A stretch of 10,250 nucleotides of DNA, taken from contig CAZVFX010000191.1 in the NCBI GenBank assembly GCA_964626565.1, positions 1 through 10,250 on the forward strand, read 5' to 3'. The DNA comes from CAZVFX01 sp964626565 (GTDB lineage Bacteria > Myxococcota_A > UBA9042 > CAIXZC01). A program made the position numbers and the translations under genes. Within the stretch, counting starts at the first letter, position 1; every line of letters starts with the position of its first letter. Of the stretch, positions 1-5,276 are shown piece after piece. The notes under the pieces were generated by a model. That model had not been told where the DNA came from. It saw only the letters and a list, made by a program, of their open reading frames with translations, and did no database searches.

Positions 1-1147
1 CCGCGGCGATGGAGATGAGGGGCCCCGGCCCATAGTGGACTGTCAATTCGCCACCACCGACATATGCCGCCAACTGCGCGTCCACCAGGAATGCGTTAAA
101 ATCCTGGTTGCCCTCGATGATCTGGGGGCCGTCCGAGGCCATGGAGCCCTTGTCGTCTATGCCGTAGAAGTCGATACCGTCGGGGAACGCCTTTTCCCCC
201 ATGATCCAGGCGAGGTCCGACATGTAGAGGGAGCCGCCCAGAAGCACCCAGTCCCGCAAGTTATCCTCGATATCGGGGAACTCGACTACCCACTTCTGGT
301 AAGCGGAGCCGCAGTTGAGGATGAGGATGTTATATTGCGCCAGCCAGGCAGGGTCCAAAAGGAACTGCACCGCTTCCTCGTTTTCCCAGTCCGGATCGTC
401 GGAATAGAGGGTGTCTTCGTAGTAGAACCAGTCGTGGTCGAAGCCGAGCCGGTCGACGATGTCGTTCATCTCGTCCCACTGGCCCCACAGCACCGCGATG
501 CTGACGATGGACGCGCCGAAGCACATCTTGATGTCCGCACCGCTGACATCCATCAATTCTCCGGTCTTGACCGGGACTTCATACTCGTACACGAAGCTGC
601 CCTTTTCGATGTGCACCGTCTGATAGCCGCACGGCACGCTCTCGAAGAGGTAGCTGCCGTCCACCTGGGAGACAGCGGTGAGCACCAGCGGTTCGCCGGC
701 GCAGTCGGTAGTTTCGATGGTGATGGTCGCCCCGGAGACGTAGATCTGCTCGCTGGGCGCGCACACTCTGCCTTTGAGCGACCCGTATCCACAAGGGTCG
801 CAGAAGCCGTTCCCTCCGCCCGTATCCTCGGGCGGCAACGCGGTGTCTTCCGCAACCAGATCCGGTACCGGATGCAAGGCCTCGCCGTTCGCGTCCGCGG
901 GTGCCGGGGCGTCGTAACGCGCGGGTGCGTCGCCATCGCGCGCATCCGATCCCGTAGCGTCGCGGCCGCGCTCATGCGCACACGCGACAAATACCTGGCA
1001 GTCGTCATCCGCACAGTCGACCTTCCCGTCACCGTCATTGTCGGACTCATCCTGGCAGGCAGCCAGGGTGTTTTCGGGTGTAGTCTTGTCGCTGGAACTG
1101 CAGGCGAGAAGCAACAGTACAGACGCAAACAAACCGGTGACCCGCAT
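1..1147 (-). CDS. Lipoprotein with carboxypeptidase-regulatory-like and ThuA/GATase-like domains (3' end beyond window)
   Basis: The reading frame is open from an ATG at 1147 to the window edge (382 codons, no stop), so the C-terminus is missing. Residues 1-16 form a lipoprotein signal (hydrophobic L11-L14, lipobox L-L-A-C with Cys16; +2 is Ser). Residues 31-50 carry an acidic Ca-loop-like motif, C-Q-D-E-S-D-N-D-G-D-G-K-V-D-C, of a kind common in myxobacterial lipoproteins. An Ala/Asp/Pro-rich linker follows to about residue 120. Residues 123-200 resemble a carboxypeptidase-regulatory beta-sandwich (LKGRVC, GATITIE, DGSYLFESVPCG). From about residue 211 the pattern fits a ThuA/class I glutamine-amidotransferase-like Rossmann fold: strand IVSIAVLWG, strand YNILILNCGS, then LRDWVLLGGSLYMSD. 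No G-x-C-x-G nucleophile elbow is visible, so amidotransferase activity is not implied. An in-frame ATG at 1159 is possible; 1147 is preferred because GGGGGA lies just upstream. It starts 68 nt after the propeller gene and is probably co-transcribed. Function unknown; the lipoprotein call is firm and the fold is inferred. Confidence 0.82.
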   Translation of the reverse strand, partial: MRVTGLFASVLLLLACSSSDKTTPENTLAACQDESDNDGDGKVDCADDDCQVFVACAHERGRDATGSDARDGDAPARYDAPAPADANGEALHPVPDLVAEDTALPPEDTGGGNGFCDPCGYGSLKGRVCAPSEQIYVSGATITIETTDCAGEPLVLTAVSQVDGSYLFESVPCGYQTVHIEKGSFVYEYEVPVKTGELMDVSGADIKMCFGASIVSIAVLWGQWDEMNDIVDRLGFDHDWFYYEDTLYSDDPDWENEEAVQFLLDPAWLAQYNILILNCGSAYQKWVVEFPDIEDNLRDWVLLGGSLYMSDLAWIMGEKAFPDGIDFYGIDDKGSMASDGPQIIEGNQDFNAFLVDAQLAAYVGGGELTVHYGPGPLISIAA

Positions 1148-1215
1148 ACAGTCCCCCATGTGATTGGTTTCTGACGTTCCTACCGTCTACAGCCTTTACT
1201 TTGCTACCGCCTGCC

Positions 1216-3039
1216 TCAATTCGGCTGCCCGACCCAGAGAGCATACATATTCCGATTGGTGCTGCCAATGAACAGTTTGTTGCCGACGATGAGGGGGGTG
1301 GCGTGGATGGTGTCGCCGATGTTGTAGGTCCACTGAATAAGACCGGTTTCAGAATCGAGGCAGAACACTTTGCCGCCGGTAGTCCCGATGTAGATCTGGC
1401 CGGCGGGCCCCTCGGCCGGCGACGAGTAGGACAGCCCTTCGGTCTTGGTTTCCCACACTATGGTTCCATCCTGCGGGTCGAGCCGGGAGACGTACTTTGA
1501 GGTGGACGCAACATATATGGCCCCGTCACTGGCAACGAGTGGCTTACCCCATATCTGCCCTTGCACTTCGGTCACCCACCATGGGCCTCCATCCTGTTTC
1601 ACCGCGTAGATCCAGCCGTCGTTAGAGCCGAAGTAAACCCTCTGGTCCGCACCAAAGGTCGGTGAGGACCACACCTCCCCTCCTGTGGGAATACTCCAGA
1701 TGATGGAGCCATTCTGGATCGCGTACATGGAGTTGTCCTGGCAACCGATATACACGGTGCCGTCGGGCGCCACCTCCGGGGACGACGAGATGAAACCGGG
1801 AAGTGCGACCTGCCAACTGACACCGCCGCCTCCTTCGGTGAGCGAGTACACGGTTCCGGAGTAGGACGCAACGTACACCTGCCCGCTCTGGTGAACCAGT
1901 CCGCCGCTGGGTGGCGACTGCATGTTCATTGACCACTGGCTGCTGCTGCCCGAGTTGACCGCATAAACATTGCCGTCGAGGCCGCTGTAATAGCTGGAGC
2001 TGTTGGATTGATTCACTCCGGTCTTCACGGTAATGGAGCCGGAGGTGTTGAGGAGCCACTCCTGGCCACCGTTCTGGTTGAGGCAGAACAGCTTGTTGTT
2101 GTTGTTGCCGAATACGATGTTGCCGTTGGGCAGGGAAGAGGCCGTGGGCCAGATCTCGCCGACCGTCTCAAAAGTCCAGATGTGCCGCTTGTACACCATC
2201 ACGTTAACGGCCTGGGTAGTGGTCTGTCCCAGGTAATCTACTGCCTCGAACTGCAGATAGATGTTCTTCGGCAGGGTGTTGATGTCGATGAACAGAACAC
2301 CGAAGTTCACATCCGCCTCGAAGGGCGGCTGTACAAACTCGGCCACCATGAGGCCGTTGGCCCTGAAGGTCACGTTCTTCATGGAAGAAGGGTCGTCCAC
2401 TTCCATCTTCATGTGCATGGGGCCGTCTTCAAAGAAGACTATGTCTCCTTCCATCGGCTCGGTGGCCAGAATCATGGGCGGTGTGTTGTCGAAAGTCAGT
2501 TGCTTGGAATCGGACGCGGTCTGGCCGTACTGGTCTGCGGTAAACACGGAGACCAGGTGGAACCCGTCTTTGAATTCCGACGTGTTGACGCTGGTGTTGA
2601 AGGGAGGAATGAAGTCGGTATCCATACGGACGTTGTCGACATAGAACTCAACGCCCATCACCGCTTTGCCGCCTTCCACGATCGCGCCGACGGTCGCGAT
2701 ACCGCTGAGAATCTCCGAGTCTACCGAGACTTTCACGGACAGAGGCAGAACATCGGGAGGAATGTCGATGACAACTTCTTTCACCTCGGGCTGGTCAGGC
2801 AGCTCGCCAAGATCCTCGCCCGGGTCCTGTATGTCCTCCGGCTGCTCCGTCAAGTCGTCGGCACAGGTGGTGGGACAGACAAATTCGCCGCCGGAATCGG
2901 GCATATAGCACGGTTTGGCTCCGCAGAACGGGCAGTCCGTCTCCAGCACGATGGGGTCCGGGGCTTCGACACTGCATCCCCAGAGGGAAGTTGCGGCCAG
3001 CGCGGCCAACAACAAGTACAAGGTAGTTCTACTGGTCAT
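1216..3039 (-). CDS. Lipoprotein with two Ig-like domains and an eight-bladed PQQ-like beta-propeller
   Basis: This 607-residue predicted outer-membrane or surface lipoprotein has a signal ending S-L-W-G-C22. Residues 35-55 hold five Cys (C-P-F-C, K-P-C, V-C-P-T-T-C), probably a small disulfide knot, followed by an acidic Pro/Asp linker to about residue 98. Residues 100-190 and 190-283 read as two bacterial Ig-like domains (GVEFYVDNVRMD; FDNTPP hinge; VTFRANGLMV; YLQFEAVDYLGQTTT). From W288 to the C-terminus there are eight repeats of about 40 residues with the PQQ-type pattern: small residue-P, then G-x-(V/I)-Y-(V/I/F)-(G/A), then (V/M/I)-Y-A-(V/I/L), then W. The last repeat lacks its Trp strand, while IWTFETVG at 287-294 precedes the first, so the ring can close as in BamB-type eight-bladed propellers. 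No PQQ-enzyme catalytic residues are evident, so a binding or scaffold role is likely. AGGGTGA precedes the ATG and a good promoter lies upstream. It is not called BamB, because the Ig modules and Cys cluster do not belong to that protein. Confidence 0.9.
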   Translation of the reverse strand: MTSRTTLYLLLAALAATSLWGCSVEAPDPIVLETDCPFCGAKPCYMPDSGGEFVCPTTCADDLTEQPEDIQDPGEDLGELPDQPEVKEVVIDIPPDVLPLSVKVSVDSEILSGIATVGAIVEGGKAVMGVEFYVDNVRMDTDFIPPFNTSVNTSEFKDGFHLVSVFTADQYGQTASDSKQLTFDNTPPMILATEPMEGDIVFFEDGPMHMKMEVDDPSSMKNVTFRANGLMVAEFVQPPFEADVNFGVLFIDINTLPKNIYLQFEAVDYLGQTTTQAVNVMVYKRHIWTFETVGEIWPTASSLPNGNIVFGNNNNKLFCLNQNGGQEWLLNTSGSITVKTGVNQSNSSSYYSGLDGNVYAVNSGSSSQWSMNMQSPPSGGLVHQSGQVYVASYSGTVYSLTEGGGGVSWQVALPGFISSSPEVAPDGTVYIGCQDNSMYAIQNGSIIWSIPTGGEVWSSPTFGADQRVYFGSNDGWIYAVKQDGGPWWVTEVQGQIWGKPLVASDGAIYVASTSKYVSRLDPQDGTIVWETKTEGLSYSSPAEGPAGQIYIGTTGGKVFCLDSETGLIQWTYNIGDTIHATPLIVGNKLFIGSTNRNMYALWVGQPN

Positions 3040-3103
3040 GGTCCGTCACCCTATGATACGTGGGACGCTCACGCGCCCGGTAGGAGGTCGTAAACCTTTC
3101 GGA

Positions 3104-3132
3104 AGTATACATGGAAAGAGGGGGAGTGACAA
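3104..3132 (-). promoter_or_regulatory. Sigma70-type promoter candidate for the propeller lipoprotein gene
   Basis: Read on the minus strand, TTGTCA (3132-3127) and TATACT (3109-3104) are separated by exactly 17 nt, each matching 5 of 6 consensus bases. Transcription would start near 3097, giving a leader of about 58 nt to the ATG at 3039. This implies the propeller gene can be expressed separately from the calcium-loop gene upstream. Consensus match only. Confidence 0.55.
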
Positions 3133-3141
3133 ACTTGGAGC

Positions 3142-3155
3142 TTAGAGAAACGGGA
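3142..3155 (+). repeat. 14-nt inverted repeat, downstream copy
   Basis: TTAGAGAAACGGGA on the plus strand here is the exact reverse complement of plus-strand 4879-4892. The two copies flank the calcium-loop lipoprotein gene, one in its 3' untranslated region and one in its predicted 5' leader. It directly follows two heptamer-like words, CTTGGAG and CTTAGAG (3134-3147). Fourteen bases is near the limit of chance for a 10-kb window, so its meaning is uncertain. Confidence 0.5.
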
Positions 3156-3161
3156 TCAAGG

Positions 3162-3176
3162 CGGGCGTTACGCCCG
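3162..3176 (-). terminator. Short hairpin behind the calcium-loop lipoprotein gene
   Basis: CGGGCG-TTA-CGCCCG is a perfect 6-bp stem with a 3-nt loop, 12 nt beyond the minus-strand stop codon. There is no clean U-tract after it (CCTTGATCCCGTTTCTC in the transcript), so it is at best a weak terminator or a 3' stabilising hairpin. Confidence 0.3.
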
Positions 3177-3187
3177 TGCGTGCGATA

Positions 3188-4837
3188 CTACAGACGCGGG
3201 TACGGCGCGGAGGCGAGGAACGCATCGCCCAGCAGGAAGCTCACCGCTCCGGTTGCCGTGGAGGTCTTCGGAATGCGGTTGCCCGCGCTCACGTTCATTA
3301 CATTGACCGCGTCGAGGTTGATGTTCTCTACCCCGTAGGAGGCCAGAGCCACAACTTCATCCCTCGTGGAGATGCCGTCGCTATTAGCGTCTTTCCAGAC
3401 CACCAGGGACGCAAACGAAGCGTCGGCGGCGGTGAGGGCGCCGTCCATGTTGCTGTCCAGCGCGGACATGTGATGGAACCCATCCGCAAAGGCCTTGTCG
3501 ATGTTACCGAACAGTTCGAGGCCATTGTCCACCACGCCGTTGCCGTTGCGGTCGAGGGCCAGGAAACCATCGTCGGGGGCGACCCAGGCTACGGCCTGCT
3601 CGTGGCCGACACCATAGAGGTCGAAGTTGACGCCCTTGTGAATCGGCATGAGCTCGATGCCGTCACCGTCCAGGTCCATTACGATCGGGTCGGATACGTT
3701 GCACGGAATCACCTGGAACACCTTGACTGCGGCCAGGCCGAATTCATCGTCGATCCCTTTCTTCATGCCCTTGCGATAGTCGATTTCAGCCAGGGCATAC
3801 TGCTGCATGCCTTCCTGGGTGGGGGCGACGTAGTTCTCGCACAGCGGCTGGGAGTTGGCCTTCAGCTCCACGGTCTGGATGGCGGAGGACTTGGAAGGCA
3901 CCAGCATGGAAACGTCGGCGTTGCACACCTGGATCGGCTGCGACATGATCGGGTAGTCGGCTTTGTAACCGTTGGCCCCGAGCCACTCGTTCAGCTTCTG
4001 TGCGAAGTGCTGCCGGCCGGTGAGTACGCCCTTTTCGAAAGAGCTCTCAACCGGGGTGGGCTCAGAATCGCAAACCGCGGTCTGCTGCAGGTCGAACTTG
4101 ACTTTCACCCGCTCTTCTTCGACGCCACTGATGGCGCCCTGCTCGTACCAGAAGAACGCCTCTTCGAAGTCAGGGGATTCCTGCACTTCGCCGGGGAGGT
4201 CATACTGGTCCAGCACGTTGGACAGTTCGGAGTACACTTCCACCTTGGCCATGTCGGCCAGGTAGTCACAGGTGTCTCCAGTGGCATCGAACCCATTGTC
4301 ATAGTACTTCGCAAACGGGCACGGCTCCGGCACCTGCTCCAGGCCCACGAAACCGTCTTCGACAGACGCTTCGTAGTCATCCACGAGCCCTTTCATCTGC
4401 AGCGCGATGGAAACCGACTCGACATACTCGAAGCGACCGACGTCGAGTCCGACGTCGATGGCGGTCCGCAGTGTGTCGATCTTCGCCAGCTCTTCCGGCG
4501 TCAGATCATCGATGGTAATACCGGTAGGGGTCGGCTTGTCCGAGCCTTGAGGTTTGTCCAGATGCTCGTTATCCACCTTGTAAATGTAGGTGGCGCCGGG
4601 CACCGCAACTTCCACCTCCGGGTCGGGCAGCACGACAGCCTGCTCTTCCACAGGGTCTTCCGGGGTGAGTTTGTCGTCAACCACCGGATCCTCTTTGTCC
4701 TTCTCGACGATGGACACTTCAGACGAGTCGCACGCTGGACCGGTGCAGTCCTGTTCCGTGCCATCATCAAAGCAGCCGCTGAGCGACAGCGCCGCCAGCA
4801 GGACACCCAACAACATGAAAACCAGGCTTCTCTTCAT
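3188..4837 (-). CDS. Lipoprotein with C-terminal RTX-type calcium-loop domain
   Basis: This 549-residue predicted lipoprotein has a signal ending L-S-L-S-G-C22, then an acidic, Pro/Val-rich linker to about residue 80. The middle (about 105-375) is mostly helical with scattered Cys (for example P-C-P-F, D-T-C-D, A-V-C-D, Q-V-C-N, L-C-E-N, I-P-C-N) and matches no family I recognise. Residues 384-510 match the calcium-binding segment often found in RTX-type secreted proteins: D388-x-D-x-D-G-I-E-L, then GFLALDRNGNG (D429-x-N-x-N), ELFG, D461-S-N-M-D-G, then VVWKDANSDG (D483-x-N-x-D-G) followed by an acidic residue. These are four EF-hand/dockerin-like acidic loops. Known members are usually large type I-secreted proteins; here the domain is on a medium-sized lipoprotein. 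GGGAGGGAGAAAG upstream of the ATG is a strong ribosome-binding site. Likely role: calcium-stabilised envelope or surface protein. The central region is unassigned. Confidence 0.9.
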   Translation of the reverse strand: MKRSLVFMLLGVLLAALSLSGCFDDGTEQDCTGPACDSSEVSIVEKDKEDPVVDDKLTPEDPVEEQAVVLPDPEVEVAVPGATYIYKVDNEHLDKPQGSDKPTPTGITIDDLTPEELAKIDTLRTAIDVGLDVGRFEYVESVSIALQMKGLVDDYEASVEDGFVGLEQVPEPCPFAKYYDNGFDATGDTCDYLADMAKVEVYSELSNVLDQYDLPGEVQESPDFEEAFFWYEQGAISGVEEERVKVKFDLQQTAVCDSEPTPVESSFEKGVLTGRQHFAQKLNEWLGANGYKADYPIMSQPIQVCNADVSMLVPSKSSAIQTVELKANSQPLCENYVAPTQEGMQQYALAEIDYRKGMKKGIDDEFGLAAVKVFQVIPCNVSDPIVMDLDGDGIELMPIHKGVNFDLYGVGHEQAVAWVAPDDGFLALDRNGNGVVDNGLELFGNIDKAFADGFHHMSALDSNMDGALTAADASFASLVVWKDANSDGISTRDEVVALASYGVENINLDAVNVMNVSAGNRIPKTSTATGAVSFLLGDAFLASAPYPRL

Positions 4838-4878
4838 CTTTCTCCCTCCCCGTCAATTACTTCCAAAAGTCAAACTAC

Positions 4879-4892
4879 TCCCGTTTCTCTAA
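4879..4892 (-). repeat. 14-nt inverted repeat, upstream copy
   Basis: The minus strand reads TTAGAGAAACGGGA, identical to plus-strand 3142-3155. It sits just after the -10 box of the promoter at 4896-4925, so most of it would be the first transcribed bases of the calcium-loop gene's mRNA. Confidence 0.5.
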
Positions 4893-4895
4893 CCC

Positions 4896-4925
4896 ATACT
4901 AAGGCAGCGAGACAGAATGTGTCAA
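4896..4925 (-). promoter_or_regulatory. Sigma70-type promoter candidate for the calcium-loop lipoprotein gene
   Basis: On the minus strand a perfect TTGACA (4925-4920) is followed after 18 nt by TAGTAT (4901-4896, 4 of 6 bases). The start of transcription would be near 4889, giving a leader of about 52 nt to the ATG at 4837. Confidence 0.5.
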
Positions 4926-5126
4926 AGAACTTAAAGAAAGTGAGCAAACCGGCTGCAGCGTGAGAATAACATAATGTAAATGAATATATACTCGAGATAA
5001 CTGCGGAGCCCCGACGAGAAACTGGAAAATAGCCAAATCGAAGGGAAGAAATGAGACCCAGCACGGGCCAAAAAAGTGAGACATTAAGTCACAAAAACCG
5101 TGCCGTCCTGTCACAGGGATCCAATC

Positions 5127-5155
5127 GCTTTCGGCGATCGTTTGTGCTTTCGGCG
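5127..5155. repeat. 10-nt direct repeat upstream of the Cys-rich lipoprotein gene
   Basis: GCTTTCGGCG occurs at 5127-5136 and again at 5146-5155, a 19-nt spacing close to two helical turns. The first copy also lies in a 5-bp hairpin (ATCGC-TTTCG-GCGAT, 5124-5138). It may be a pair of binding sites for a regulator, but chance cannot be excluded. Confidence 0.25.
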
Positions 5156-5212
5156 GTTGTCCGAGGTCGCTGGATCGCGGCTACCCACTCCGTCAGCAGC
5201 CTCTTTTTTCCG

Positions 5213-5242
5213 TTGTACATTGTCCGGGGAGATGCGCATAAT
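5213..5242 (+). promoter_or_regulatory. Weak promoter candidate for the Cys-rich lipoprotein gene
   Basis: TTGTAC (5213-5218, 3 of 6 bases) and CATAAT (5237-5242, 5 of 6) are 18 nt apart. Transcription would start near 5249, which would exclude the ATG at 5232 and favour translation from the TTG at 5277. The -10 is good and the -35 poor. Confidence 0.3.
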
Positions 5243-5264
5243 ACGACCCAGGCGTATCGACGAA

Positions 5265-5271
5265 AAGGGGG
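5265..5271 (+). promoter_or_regulatory. Ribosome-binding site deciding a TTG start
   Basis: AAGGGGG differs from the ideal AAGGAGG by one base and ends 5 nt before the TTG at 5277. The competing ATG at 5232 has its GGGGAG directly touching the start codon, which is too close for normal use. Confidence 0.5.
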
Positions 5272-5276
5272 TCGCC

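Larger units (their letters stand above)
4838..5276. other. Divergent intergenic region between two lipoprotein genes
   Basis: This 439-nt stretch has no credible coding region. It is clearly more AT-rich than its surroundings between about 4910 and 5095. It holds the minus-strand promoter at 4896-4925, the inverted-repeat copy at 4879-4892, and a possible plus-strand promoter at 5213-5242. It also holds GTCACA at 5088-5093 and again at 5110-5115 (22 nt apart, about two helical turns), and a 10-nt direct repeat at 5127-5155. A plus-strand open frame continues upstream of the lipoprotein gene to a GTG at 5100, but translation from there would bury the signal peptide, so it is treated as non-coding. 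Confidence 0.6.

Noticed and set aside
35..1174. A 379-codon plus-strand frame over the left-hand gene.
   Set aside because: The minus strand carries a lipobox, a Ca-loop motif and two domain-like blocks through the same stretch. The plus frame reads as Val/Arg/His-rich noise.
1148..1215. Separate promoter for the left-hand lipoprotein gene.
   Set aside because: No pair of -35 and -10 boxes with acceptable spacing was found in the 68-nt gap; read-through from the propeller gene is simpler.
2008..3093. A 361-codon plus-strand frame opposite the propeller lipoprotein gene.
   Set aside because: It mirrors the codons of a clearly real gene and has no recognisable protein features.
3176..4963. 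A 595-codon open frame on the plus strand, antisense to the calcium-loop lipoprotein gene.
   Set aside because: It has no signal, domain or sensible composition (rich in His, Val, Arg and Gly). The opposite strand has a lipobox, calcium loops, a strong ribosome-binding site and a promoter. Such antisense frames are common in GC-leaning genes.
5076..5094. CRP-like site GTGA-N9-TCAC.
   Set aside because: The half-sites are right but the spacing is 9 rather than 6, and the flanking bases do not fit.
5100..5276. Extension of the Cys-rich lipoprotein to a GTG at 5100.
   Set aside because: It would put about 59 residues ahead of the signal peptide and bury the lipobox, and no Shine-Dalgarno precedes it.
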